A DNA stretch of 64,000 nucleotides, taken from the NCBI GenBank assembly GCA_016704145.1, contig JADJAS010000002.1, positions 62,001 to 126,000 on the forward strand, in the 5' to 3' direction. This document shows positions 8,177 to 19,499 of the stretch, in pieces. The number at the start of each line of letters is the position of its first letter. The stretch's first letter is position 1. The stretch is from Rhodocyclaceae bacterium. GTDB taxonomy: Bacteria > Pseudomonadota > Gammaproteobacteria > Burkholderiales > Rhodocyclaceae. The notes beneath the pieces were generated by a model, which did not search any database, was not told the DNA's origin, and saw nothing but the letters and a program-made list of their open reading frames with translations. Both the position numbers and the translations under genes were made by a program.

Positions 8177-8623
8177 TTATCTGTTCTCGGTCAGGTAGGT
8201 CGCTTGACGCGCAACCAGCCGCCAGCCTTGTGCCTCATTCGCCCATACGTGCAGGTACCGCGAACTGACCGTCTTATCCTTGCCCTCGACTGTTGCCTCG
8301 ACGCGTTCCACGCCGGTCACCACCGCGGTATTCCCGTGCACGCGAACGGCGGCCGGCTCTCGCGTCGCACGCTTCACGCGTACCGCGCCGGACTTCATGT
8401 AGCCGATGAAGGCCTTCTTCGTCAGCGAGGTACCGGTTGCGCTGTTGTAGAAGAACTCATCGCCGTGGAGCGCTGCCAGATCATGCCAATTGCCGCTGAC
8501 CAAGGCTTGATGCCGTTGTTCCTCGAGCTGATTCAGTTGTTCCTCGACACTTGCCGCGCCCGCCGCGACCGGGGCGAGCATCAGGGCGAGCAACATCGTC
8601 GGTACGCACATCTTCATGATCAT
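8177..8623 (-). CDS. Secreted NTF2-like / DUF4440 protein
   Basis: A 148-residue protein with a cleavable signal peptide (about 1-23, hydrophobic VPTMLLALMLAPVAAGAAS). The mature part has the SnoaL/DUF4440 pattern: an N-terminal helix pair (VEEQLNQLEEQRHQALVSGN) then LHGDEFFYNSATG and the paired strands VRVHGNTAVVTGVERVEATV and SRYLHVWANEAQGWRLVARQ. This cone-shaped fold occurs in isomerases and many proteins of unknown role; no catalytic residues can be assigned. It stands alone between the lexA relic and smc and is transcribed away from smc. Exported location is predicted from the signal peptide. Confidence 0.8.
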   Translation of the reverse strand: MIMKMCVPTMLLALMLAPVAAGAASVEEQLNQLEEQRHQALVSGNWHDLAALHGDEFFYNSATGTSLTKKAFIGYMKSGAVRVKRATREPAAVRVHGNTAVVTGVERVEATVEGKDKTVSSRYLHVWANEAQGWRLVARQATYLTENR

Positions 8624-8730
8624 GATCGGTTTCCTCTCTGCCCGATCCTATCAGTTCTCCGCGAGGACGAAATCTCGGCGGAGCCGATTCGGCAAATCCG
8701 CGGCGTTTCGGGGCCAAGGTCGCCTCCGCT

Positions 8731-8736
8731 TATAAT
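8731..8736 (+). promoter_or_regulatory. Probable -10 box of the smc operon
   Basis: A perfect TATAAT lies 46 bp before the GTG start of smc. A convincing -35 hexamer at 16-18 bp spacing is not visible, so this is a candidate only. Confidence 0.4.
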
Positions 8737-8781
8737 CGTCCGCCCAAGGCAATACCCAGTGCCAATTTAGGGTTTTCCCGC

Positions 8782-11700
8782 GTGCGACTGATCAAACTCA
8801 AACTTGCCGGCTTCAAGTCCTTCGTCGAGCCGACCACCGTGCTGTTTCCCGGCCAGCTGGCCGGCGTGGTTGGGCCGAACGGCTGCGGCAAGTCCAACGT
8901 CATCGATGCCGTGCGCTGGGTGCTGGGCGAGTCGAAAGCCTCGGAACTGCGCGGCGAGTCGATCCAGGACGTGATCTTCAAGGGCTCCGGCACCCGCAAG
9001 GAAGTCAGCCGGGCCAGCGTCGAGTTGTTTTTCGACAATGCCCAGGGCCGCGCCGCCGGTCAGTGGTCGCAATACGCCGAAATCACCGTCAAGCGCGTGC
9101 TCGACCGCGAAGGCAACTCGAACTACTACATCAACAACCTGCACGTGCGCCGGCGCGACGTGATCGATCTGTTCCTCGGCACCGGCCTTGGGCCGCGCGC
9201 CTACGCGATCATCGGCCAGGGCATGATCTCGCGCATCGTCGAGGCCAAGCCCGAGGAACTGCGTTTCTTCCTCGAGGAAGCCGCTGGCGTCACCAAGTAC
9301 AAGGAACGGCGCAAGGAGACCGGGTATCGTCTCGAGGACGCCAGGGAAAACCTGGCGCGCGTGGACGATATCCGCAACGAACTCGACGGCCAGATCGGCC
9401 GGCTGGAAACGCAGGCCGAAGTGGCGCGCCAATATCGCGATCTCCACGGCCAGCTCGGTCGGCGCCAGAACCTGCTGTGGCTGAAGAAACGCAACGATGC
9501 CCAGGCGGAAGGCGAGCGGCACGGCCGCGAGGTGGAGAAGTCGATCAACCGCGTCGAGGCCGAGACGGCGCAGTTGCGCGAGGTCGAGGCAAAAGTCGAA
9601 CACGCGCGCGAGGCCCATTTCGCCGCTTCCGACACGCTGCACGCCGCGCAGGCGGAGATGTATTCGGCCAACGCCGAGGTCAAGCGTCTCGAATCGGAGA
9701 TCGGCCATGTGCGCGATTCCCGCCAGCGCCTGGAAACCCGGCTGGCGCAGCTGGAAGTCGAGCGTGCGCACTGGAGCGGCGAGCAGAAACGCGTCGAGGA
9801 CGAGGAATTCCGCTGGCAGTCGCTGCTGGAGAACTCCGCCGAGCGCATGGCGACCGCCCAGGCCCGTCACGAGGAAGCGGCGGCGCGCCTGCCCGAGGCC
9901 GAAGCCGAGGTGCAGAACGCCGGCAGCCAGGTAGCGGAAGCGCGCCGGCAGCTGAACGAAGCCGAGCAAGGTTTGCGGCTGGCCGAGGCCGATCGCGGCC
10001 ACGCGCTGCGCGCCATCGAGAACTTCACGGCCCGGCGGGTCCGCCTGGAGCAGGAAAAGGCCGCGCTGGCGACGCCTGATCCAGTGCAACGCGCCGCCGC
10101 TGAGGAGACCGAGGCGCGCGCCGAGGAAGAACTGGCCATCCAGCAGCAAAGGGTGGCCGAACTTCAGGGGCTTCTGCCAGGCATGGAAGGAGCCCTGCGC
10201 ACGGCCCGCGAGCGCCTCGCGGCCTTGCACCGGCAGGTCACCGAGGCACGCGCCCGGCGCGATGCCCTTCAGCAACTGCAAAGCCGCGTGCAGCAGAACG
10301 GCGAAATCGGCGACTGGCTGAAAGCGAATGGCCTGGCCGATGCCCAGCCGCTGTGGCGCGGCATCCACGTCGAGACGGGTTGGGAAACGGCGGTCGAAGC
10401 CGTCCTGCGCGAGCGTTTGTCGGCGCGGGTCGCCGATCATGGTGTCGCCCGCGATGCGCTCGGCGCGCCGCCACCGCTGACTTTCGCGCTGGCCTTCGCC
10501 GATGGCGCGGCGGTGCCGGCCGGCGGTCCCGACGGCCTGAGGGCCAAGGTCCGCTGCGACGATGTCCGCTGGTCGGCGGTTCTCGACGAATGGTTGGCCG
10601 GCGTTCGGTGCGCCGACGACCTGGGCGGCCGGCTGGCGGCCGGCGGCACCTGGGTCAGCCGCCAGGGACATCTGCTGACACCGCGCGGCCTCACGCTCTA
10701 CGTGCCGGATGTCAAGACGCACGGCGTCATCGAGCGCCAGCGCGAGATCGAGGAACTCTCGGCGGTCATCGAGGCGCGCGAGGCCGAGGAAGAGGCCGCC
10801 CGCGAAGCGCAGGCCGAGGCCGAACGGCTGCTCAACGAAAGTCAGTCGTCGCAACACGCCGCCCGCCGGCGGGTCGATGAGGTTCAGCAGCGCCTGCACG
10901 GCGCCCGCGTCGAGGTGCTCAAGCTGACGCAGATCCAGGCCCGTTACGACGAGCGCGCCAGCCAGATCGACCGCGACCTCGACGATATCCTGCGCGGCGA
11001 GGAAAGCGAGCGCGGCGAACTGGCGCGAGCCGAGGGCGAAGCCAATGCTGGCCGCGAGCAGTTGGCGGCGGTGCGCACCCGCGTCGAGGAGGCGCTGGCA
11101 GGTCAGCGCCAGCAGGATACGGCGCTGCGCGAGGCGCGCGCGCTCGAACACCAGCTGGCGCGCGAGGCGCAGGAAGCCAATTTTTCCGAGCGCGAATGTC
11201 GGTCGAGACTCGAGGACAACGCCCGCGCCGCCGAGACGGCGCGCGTGCAACTGGAACGTGTCGCCGCCGACGCGGCCACTGGGCACGCGGAAGTGGCCGG
11301 CATTAGCGATGTCGTGCTGCTGGAACAGTTGCAGACGGCGCTCGATGCGCGCGGCGGTCGCGAAGGCCTGCTGGCCGAGCGGCGCAATGCGCTGGAAACC
11401 GCGGCCAGCGACTTGCGCGCGCTGGAGGAACAGCGTCTGAAGCTGGAGCAGGGCCTGCAACCGGCGCGCGACAAGATCAACGACTGGAAGCTCAAGCAGC
11501 AGGCCGCCGAGCTGAATGCCGAGCAGTTCCAGCAGCGCCTGGTCGAGGTGGGCGTGACGACGCCCGAGCAGGAAGCCGAGATCGCCGCCGAACTGACGCC
11601 GGGCCTGAAGGAAAGCGGCCTGGCCGGCGACATCGCCCGGCTGGGTGCGGAGATCGAAGCGCTTGGCCCGGTGAACCTGGCGGCGCTGGAGGAATTGACC

Positions 11701-12285
11701 GTGGCACGCGAGCGCAAGGGCTTCCTCGACGAACAGTCCACCGACCTGACCACCGCCATCAACACGCTGGAAGACGCCATCCGCCGCATTGACCGCGAGA
11801 CGCGCGAGCAGTTGCAGGAGACCTACGACACGGTCAACCGCCACTTCGGCGAGCTGTTCCCGCATCTGTTCGGCGGCGGCGAGGCCAGGCTGCTGCTCAC
11901 CGGCGAGGAGATTCTCGACGCCGGCATCCAGATCATGGCGCAGCCGCCCGGCAAGAAGAATTCGACGATTCATCTGCTTTCGGGCGGGGAGAAGGCGCTG
12001 ACGGCCATTGCGCTGGTGTTCGCCATGTTCCAGCTCAATCCGGCGCCGTTCTGCATGCTCGACGAGGTGGACGCGCCGCTCGACGACAGCAACACCGAGC
12101 GCTTCTGCGGCATGGTCAAGCGCATGTCGACGCAGACGCAGTTCGTCTTTATCACCCACAACAAGATCGCCATGGAAATGGCGCAGCATCTGATCGGCGT
12201 TACCATGCAGGAGCAGGGCGTGTCGCGGGTGGTCGAAGTCGACATCGAGGAAGCCCTGCGGATGACCGAAAGGGAAGCCGCATGA
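8782..12285 (+). CDS. smc: Chromosome segregation protein SMC
   Basis: A 1167-residue SMC ATPase starting with GTG. It has Walker A GPNGCGKSN (31-39), an N-terminal coiled coil (about 165-500), a hinge (about 515-650), a second coiled coil (about 660-1000) and the C-terminal head with signature LLSGGEKALTAIALVFAMFQ and Walker B FCMLDEVDAPLDD. SMC dimers, normally with ScpA/ScpB, organise and segregate the chromosome. The 3' end overlaps zipA by four bases (ATGA), the usual betaproteobacterial order smc-zipA-ligA. One copy of the dispersed 25-bp repeat (10461-10485) lies within the hinge, where it encodes LGAPPPLTF. Confidence 0.97.
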   Translation: MRLIKLKLAGFKSFVEPTTVLFPGQLAGVVGPNGCGKSNVIDAVRWVLGESKASELRGESIQDVIFKGSGTRKEVSRASVELFFDNAQGRAAGQWSQYAEITVKRVLDREGNSNYYINNLHVRRRDVIDLFLGTGLGPRAYAIIGQGMISRIVEAKPEELRFFLEEAAGVTKYKERRKETGYRLEDARENLARVDDIRNELDGQIGRLETQAEVARQYRDLHGQLGRRQNLLWLKKRNDAQAEGERHGREVEKSINRVEAETAQLREVEAKVEHAREAHFAASDTLHAAQAEMYSANAEVKRLESEIGHVRDSRQRLETRLAQLEVERAHWSGEQKRVEDEEFRWQSLLENSAERMATAQARHEEAAARLPEAEAEVQNAGSQVAEARRQLNEAEQGLRLAEADRGHALRAIENFTARRVRLEQEKAALATPDPVQRAAAEETEARAEEELAIQQQRVAELQGLLPGMEGALRTARERLAALHRQVTEARARRDALQQLQSRVQQNGEIGDWLKANGLADAQPLWRGIHVETGWETAVEAVLRERLSARVADHGVARDALGAPPPLTFALAFADGAAVPAGGPDGLRAKVRCDDVRWSAVLDEWLAGVRCADDLGGRLAAGGTWVSRQGHLLTPRGLTLYVPDVKTHGVIERQREIEELSAVIEAREAEEEAAREAQAEAERLLNESQSSQHAARRRVDEVQQRLHGARVEVLKLTQIQARYDERASQIDRDLDDILRGEESERGELARAEGEANAGREQLAAVRTRVEEALAGQRQQDTALREARALEHQLAREAQEANFSERECRSRLEDNARAAETARVQLERVAADAATGHAEVAGISDVVLLEQLQTALDARGGREGLLAERRNALETAASDLRALEEQRLKLEQGLQPARDKINDWKLKQQAAELNAEQFQQRLVEVGVTTPEQEAEIAAELTPGLKESGLAGDIARLGAEIEALGPVNLAALEELTVARERKGFLDEQSTDLTTAINTLEDAIRRIDRETREQLQETYDTVNRHFGELFPHLFGGGEARLLLTGEEILDAGIQIMAQPPGKKNSTIHLLSGGEKALTAIALVFAMFQLNPAPFCMLDEVDAPLDDSNTERFCGMVKRMSTQTQFVFITHNKIAMEMAQHLIGVTMQEQGVSRVVEVDIEEALRMTEREAA
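10461..10485 (+). repeat. Dispersed 25-bp repeat, copy A (inside smc)
   Basis: Sequence pattern CGGCGCGCCG followed by CCACCGCTGACTTTC. It differs from copy B by one base over 25. See the finding on the dispersed repeat. Confidence 0.6.
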
Positions 12286-13427
12286 GTGATTTGCAACTCG
12301 CCTTGATCGCCGCCGGCGCGGCGGCCGTGGCCGGCGTCTGGGGCTACAACAAGTGGCAGGAGCGCCAGCATCGCCAGCTGGCGGAGAAGATTTTCAAGGG
12401 CGGCCAGCCCGACGTCCTGCTCGGCGGCGAAAGCGCGGGCACCGAGCCCTCGCTCGGCGACACGCCGTTCCACACCCTGGAAGCCGAGGACCCGGCCATC
12501 GGCGGTTTCGCCGCGCCGGCAACCGCAACCGCTGTGTCGGCGGCTGCCGGCGAGACGGCCGACACCGCCCACGATGCAAGCGCCGCCAGCCTGCCGCCGC
12601 TGCCGGGCGAATACGCCGACGACATCGCCGATTGCCTCGTCCGCATGGATTTCACCGAGGCCGTGCCGGCGCCGGCGCTGTGGGCGATGCAGGCGCGCTG
12701 GGCCGGGCATGTCGGGAAGCCGCTGTCCTGGCTGGGCTTCGACGGAGGCGTGGGCGCCTGGCGGCGCTTGTCGGCGCATGATGCCGGCCGCTATGGCGTG
12801 ATGTGCGCCGCCCTGCAACTGGCCGATCGGCAGGGCGCCGTGACCGACGCGGGATTGTCGGTCTTCTTCGACGGCGTGCGAGACATCGTCGGCCAGTGCG
12901 CCGGCGTCGCCGAACTGCCGGATCAGGAGGAGGCGCTGGTCAGCGCGCGCGCGCTCGACGAATTCTGTGCCAGCGTCGATCTGCAACTGGGTGTGAACCT
13001 CGTGACCACCGGCGAACCTTTCGCGGGTACGAAGCTGCGCGGCGTGACCGAGGCGGCGGGGCTGTGCCTGCTCGAGGATGGCAGCTTCCACGCGCTCGAC
13101 GATGCCCGCATGACCCGCTTCACGCTGAGCAACATTGGCGCCGAACTGTTCGTCGCCGACGCCATGAAGTCGCTGGCGACGCAGGGCGTTACCTTGTCGC
13201 TCGACGTGCCGCGCGTGGCCGACGGCCCGGCGGTGTTCGACGCCATGATGGCCGTGGCGCGCCAGCTGACCGGCGCGCTGGGTGGCACGCTGGTCGATGC
13301 CCACGGCAGCCCGTTGACGCCGGAGATGATCGCCAGCATCCGCGCCAAGGTCGGCGAACTGCAACAGCGCATGGCGCACCACCAGATCGTCGCCGGCAGC
13401 GTGCGGGCGCTGCGTCTGTTCTCCTGA
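12282..13427 (+). CDS. zipA: ZipA-like cell division protein
   Basis: A 381-residue protein with one N-terminal membrane anchor (about 5-22, LQLALIAAGAAAVAGVWGYN), an alanine/proline-rich linker (about 45-110) and a C-terminal FtsZ-binding domain (about 235-370; FTLSNIGAELFVADAMKSLA, then VTLSLDVPRVADGPAVFDAM). ZipA tethers FtsZ to the inner membrane. The position between smc and ligA, with ATGA overlaps at both ends, is the conserved betaproteobacterial location. The region between the linker and the ZipA_C domain (about 100-230) is an extra segment shared with betaproteobacterial homologues; its role is not evident. Confidence 0.85.
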   Translation: MSDLQLALIAAGAAAVAGVWGYNKWQERQHRQLAEKIFKGGQPDVLLGGESAGTEPSLGDTPFHTLEAEDPAIGGFAAPATATAVSAAAGETADTAHDASAASLPPLPGEYADDIADCLVRMDFTEAVPAPALWAMQARWAGHVGKPLSWLGFDGGVGAWRRLSAHDAGRYGVMCAALQLADRQGAVTDAGLSVFFDGVRDIVGQCAGVAELPDQEEALVSARALDEFCASVDLQLGVNLVTTGEPFAGTKLRGVTEAAGLCLLEDGSFHALDDARMTRFTLSNIGAELFVADAMKSLATQGVTLSLDVPRVADGPAVFDAMMAVARQLTGALGGTLVDAHGSPLTPEMIASIRAKVGELQQRMAHHQIVAGSVRALRLFS

Positions 13428-15454
13428 TGGCGGTTCCGCGCGAAGCAGGACAGCGCGCCGAATTCCTCCGTGGCGAAATCGAGCGCCACAATCACGCTTA
13501 TTACGTGCTCGACGCGCCGACCGTTCCGGACGCCGAATACGACCGGCTGTTCCGCGAACTTCAGGCGCTGGAAGGCGAATTTCCGGAACTGCTGACGGCC
13601 GATTCGCCGACCCAGCGTGTCGGCGGCAAGCCACTGGATGGCTTCGCGCCGGTGCGCCACGCCGTGCCCATGCTGTCGATTCGCACCGAGACGGATACCG
13701 GACCCGGCGGCGCGGCAGCCTTCGATGCGCGGGTGCGCAAGGCGCTGGCCTTGCCCGAAAGCGCGCCGCCAGTCGAATACGCCGCCGAGTTGAAGTTCGA
13801 CGGTCTGGCCATCAACCTGCGCTATCAGCACGGCGTGCTGGTGCAGGCGGCCACGCGCGGCGACGGCGAGACCGGCGAGGACGTGACGCAGAACATCCGC
13901 ACCATCCGGCGCATTCCGCTACGCTTGAATGGCGCGGCGCCGGAGGTACTGGAAGTGCGCGGCGAAGTGTTCATGAGCCGGCCGGATTTCGAACGCTACA
14001 ACGAGCAGCAGCGCCGGCTCGGCAAGCCGGCGCTGGTGAATCCACGCAACGGCGCGGCCGGCAGTATCCGGCAGATCGATCCGAGGATGGCGGCCGAGCG
14101 GCCGCTGTCCTTCTACGCCTACGGCCTGGGCGAAACGGCCGGCTGGCCACTGCCCGCAACGCATGGCGGCGTGCTCGACGCACTGATCGGATTCGGACTG
14201 CCGGTCTGCGAGCACCGCGTCGTCGTGCGCGGTGCCGGACAGTTGATCGAGTTCCACGATCGCATCCTCGCCATGCGCGACCAGTTGCCGTTCGACATCG
14301 ACGGCGTTGTCTACAAGGTCAATGCGCTGGCGCTGCAACAGGAACTCGGCTTCGTCAGCCGCGAGCCGCGCTGGGCGGTGGCGCACAAGTATCCCCCGCA
14401 GGAAGCGCTGACGATCGTCGAGGCCATCGAGGTGCAGGTGGGCCGCACGGGAGCCATCACGCCGGTGGCGCGCTTGGCGCCGGTGTTCGTCGGCGGTGTC
14501 ACCGTCACCAACGCGACGCTGCATAACGAGGACGAGGTAAGGCGCAAGGACGTGCGCATCGGCGACACGGTGATCGTGCGCCGCGCTGGCGACGTGATTC
14601 CAGAAGTGGTCGGCGTGCTGGCCGAGCGACGCCCCATCCTGGCCCCCGAGTTCATCATGCCGAAGACCTGCCCGGTCTGCGGCTCGGCGGTGGAGAAACC
14701 TGAAGACGAGGCCATCGCACGTTGCACCGGTGGGCTCTATTGCCCGGCGCAGCGCAAGCAGGCGCTACTGCATTTCGCGTCACGGCGCGCGATGGACATC
14801 GAGGGCCTCGGCGAGAAGCTGGTCGACCAGCTGGTCGACGGCGACTTGGTGCGTACGCCGGTCGATCTTTACCGGCTCGATCCGGAGCGGCTCGCCGGCC
14901 TCGAACGCATGGGCGGAAAGTCGGCGAACAATCTGCTGGCCGCCATCGAGCGCAGCAAGGCGCCGAGCCTGGCGCGCTTTATTTTCGCGCTGGGCATCCG
15001 CAACGTCGGCGAATCGACGGCCAAGGACCTGGCCCGCCATTTCGGCAGCCTGGAAGCGCTGATGGTCGCCGACGAAACGCGCCTGCGGCAAGTACCGGAC
15101 GTAGGGCCGGTAGTGGCGGCATCGATCGCCCATTTCTTCGCCGAAGCGCACAACCGGGAGGTCATCGACGGCCTGGCGAAAGTCAGTGTTCGCGGCACGC
15201 CGAGCGAGCCGGTGGCGACCGATTCGGAGATCGTCGGCAAGACTTTCGTGCTGACCGGTACGCTGCCGAGCCTGACCCGTGACGACGCCAAGGCGCGGAT
15301 TGAATCGCGTGGCGGCAAGGTGGCCGGTTCGGTGTCGAAAAAGACCGATTTCGTCGTGGCCGGCGCCGAGGCCGGCTCGAAGCTCGACAAGGCGCGCGAA
15401 TTGGGCGTCATAATCCTCGATCAGGCGCAATTGATGGAGTTGCTGCAATCATGA
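13427..15454 (+). CDS. ligA: NAD-dependent DNA ligase
   Basis: A 675-residue LigA. The adenylation domain has the nucleotidyl-accepting Lys at 123 in ELKFDG, followed by TRGDGETGEDVTQN. The OB fold is followed by a Cys4 zinc finger (CPVCG ... CTGGLYCP), helix-hairpin-helix repeats (MGGKSANNLLAAIE; LRQVPDVGPVVAASI) and a C-terminal BRCT domain (about 600-672, GKTFVLTGTLPSLTRDDAK). It joins Okazaki fragments and repairs nicks. The start at 13427 overlaps the zipA stop (ATGA); the frame is open upstream but only as a shadow of zipA. Confidence 0.97.
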   Translation: MAVPREAGQRAEFLRGEIERHNHAYYVLDAPTVPDAEYDRLFRELQALEGEFPELLTADSPTQRVGGKPLDGFAPVRHAVPMLSIRTETDTGPGGAAAFDARVRKALALPESAPPVEYAAELKFDGLAINLRYQHGVLVQAATRGDGETGEDVTQNIRTIRRIPLRLNGAAPEVLEVRGEVFMSRPDFERYNEQQRRLGKPALVNPRNGAAGSIRQIDPRMAAERPLSFYAYGLGETAGWPLPATHGGVLDALIGFGLPVCEHRVVVRGAGQLIEFHDRILAMRDQLPFDIDGVVYKVNALALQQELGFVSREPRWAVAHKYPPQEALTIVEAIEVQVGRTGAITPVARLAPVFVGGVTVTNATLHNEDEVRRKDVRIGDTVIVRRAGDVIPEVVGVLAERRPILAPEFIMPKTCPVCGSAVEKPEDEAIARCTGGLYCPAQRKQALLHFASRRAMDIEGLGEKLVDQLVDGDLVRTPVDLYRLDPERLAGLERMGGKSANNLLAAIERSKAPSLARFIFALGIRNVGESTAKDLARHFGSLEALMVADETRLRQVPDVGPVVAASIAHFFAEAHNREVIDGLAKVSVRGTPSEPVATDSEIVGKTFVLTGTLPSLTRDDAKARIESRGGKVAGSVSKKTDFVVAGAEAGSKLDKARELGVIILDQAQLMELLQS

Positions 15455-16323
15455 AAAAAGTCACCAAAGCCGTCTTTCCCGTGGCTGGCATGGGCACGCG
15501 CTTCCTGCCGGCCACCAAGGCCAGTCCCAAGGAGATGATGCCCATCGTCGACAAGCCGCTGATCCAGTACGCGGTGGAAGAAGCCGTGGCGGCGGGCATC
15601 ACCGACATGATCTTCGTCACCGGCCGCTCCAAGCGCGCGATCGAGGATCACTTCGACAAGGCCTACGAGCTGGAAAACGAGTTGGCGGCGCGCGGCAAGA
15701 ACGAGATGCTCGACTTCGTCCGCGGCATGCTGCCGCGCAACATCAACTGTATCTACATCCGCCAGGCCGAGGCGCTCGGACTGGGTCACGCGGTACTGTG
15801 CGCGCGGCCGGCGGTCGGCGACGAGCCGTTCGCGGTGCTGCTGGCCGATGACCTGCTCGACGGCCAGCCGCCGGTGATGCAGCAGATGGTCGAGACCTTC
15901 GACTACTACCACTGTTCGGTGCTGGGTGTGCAGGACGTGCCGCGCGCCGACACGCGCAGCTACGGCATCGTTGCCTCGCGGCCGCTGGCCGAGCGGGTCG
16001 AGCAGATCACCGGCATCGTCGAGAAGCCAAAGCCCGAGGATGCGCCGTCGACCTTGGCGGTGGTCGGCCGCTACGTGCTGACGCCGGAAATCTTCCGCCA
16101 TCTCGACAAAGTTCGCCCCGGGTCGGGCGGCGAGATTCAGCTCACCGACGGCATCGCCTCGCTGATGCAACAACAGCAGATCCTCGCTTATCGTTACCAG
16201 GGCACGCGCTACGATTGCGGCTCCAAACTCGGCTATCTGCAAGCCACCGTCGAGCTCGGCATGCGTCATCCGGAGGTCGGCGGCGCCTTCGCCGAGTACC
16301 TCAAGGCCAAGCGCGCGCCATGA
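15451..16323 (+). CDS. galU: UTP-glucose-1-phosphate uridylyltransferase
   Basis: A 290-residue nucleotidyltransferase making UDP-glucose from UTP and glucose-1-phosphate for envelope polysaccharides. It has the signature AVFPVAGMGTRFLPATKASP (8-27), the substrate loop EMMPIVDKPLIQYAVEEA, and conserved RQAEALGLGHAVLCA, FAVLLADDL, GIVEKPKPEDAPS and LTDGIASL blocks. It overlaps ligA upstream and hpt downstream by ATGA, so it is translationally coupled within the core operon. Confidence 0.96.
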   Translation: MKKVTKAVFPVAGMGTRFLPATKASPKEMMPIVDKPLIQYAVEEAVAAGITDMIFVTGRSKRAIEDHFDKAYELENELAARGKNEMLDFVRGMLPRNINCIYIRQAEALGLGHAVLCARPAVGDEPFAVLLADDLLDGQPPVMQQMVETFDYYHCSVLGVQDVPRADTRSYGIVASRPLAERVEQITGIVEKPKPEDAPSTLAVVGRYVLTPEIFRHLDKVRPGSGGEIQLTDGIASLMQQQQILAYRYQGTRYDCGSKLGYLQATVELGMRHPEVGGAFAEYLKAKRAP

Positions 16324-16877
16324 CGCCGGCGGAGGCGCGACGCATCCTGAGCCGGGCGGAACTGATCCACTCCGCCGATGCGGTGACGCGCGCGATCGAC
16401 CGGCTGGCGGTCGACATCACGGAACGCCTCGCCGGCGACGACGACTATCCGCTGGTGCTGACCGTCATGGGCGGCGGCGTCTTTTTTGCCGGACAGGTGC
16501 TGCCCAAGCTCGCTTTCCCGCTGGAATGCGATTACCTGCACGCCACGCGCTACCGCAACACCCTGCAGGGGCAGGGCGTGGCCTGGGTGGCGACGCCGCG
16601 CGCGGCGGTGCGCGACCGCCGGGTGCTGGTGCTCGACGACATCCTCGACGAAGGCATCACCCTGGCCGCCATCAAGGATCGCCTCCTTGATCAGGGTGCG
16701 CGCGATTGCCTGATCGCCGTGCTGACGGACAAGGAGATCGGCGCGCCCAAGCCGGTCGAGGCCGACTTCGTCGGCCTGCGGCTGCCGGACCGCTACGTGT
16801 TCGGTTGCGGCATGGACGTGCGCGGCGCCTGGCGCAACCTGCCGGCGATCTACGCCGTGGCCGAGGCCGCTTCCTGA
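16320..16877 (+). CDS. hpt: Hypoxanthine-guanine phosphoribosyltransferase
   Basis: A 185-residue type I phosphoribosyltransferase of purine salvage. The PRPP-binding signature is VLVLDDILDEGITLAAI (about 101-117), preceded by the GGGVFFAGQVLPKLAFPLEC block with its Gly-rich loop and the CDYLHATRYRN substrate loop. The C-terminal hood shows LPDRYVFGCGMDVRGAWRNL. In this family the purine can be hypoxanthine or guanine; the exact preference is not readable. The ATG overlaps the galU stop. The upstream in-frame extension lies entirely in galU and was rejected. It is the last gene of the smc operon and converges with a P-type ATPase gene. Confidence 0.93.
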   Translation: MTPAEARRILSRAELIHSADAVTRAIDRLAVDITERLAGDDDYPLVLTVMGGGVFFAGQVLPKLAFPLECDYLHATRYRNTLQGQGVAWVATPRAAVRDRRVLVLDDILDEGITLAAIKDRLLDQGARDCLIAVLTDKEIGAPKPVEADFVGLRLPDRYVFGCGMDVRGAWRNLPAIYAVAEAAS

Positions 16878-16889
16878 ATCGCGACTTTT

Positions 16890-16914
16890 CGGCGCGCCGC
16901 CACGGCTGACTTTC
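16890..16914 (+). repeat. Dispersed 25-bp repeat, copy B (hpt / ATPase intergenic)
   Basis: Begins with the 10-bp palindrome CGGCGCGCCG and continues CCACGGCTGACTTTC. It lies between two convergent genes, just behind hpt. The best consensus copy in the window. Confidence 0.65.
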
Positions 16915-16925
16915 TGCGGCCAACA

Positions 16926-19484
<2,559 letters not shown>

Positions 19485-19499
19485 GATCTCGGTAGGCGT

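Noticed and set aside
8767..12189. 1140-codon open frame antisense to smc
   Set aside because: It is the mirror of a real, fully conserved SMC gene in high-GC DNA with strong third-position bias; the translation is low-complexity and resembles no protein family.
12803..13426. N-terminal extension of ligA
   Set aside because: It is a shadow of zipA; the LigA N-terminus and the ATGA coupling place the start at 13427.
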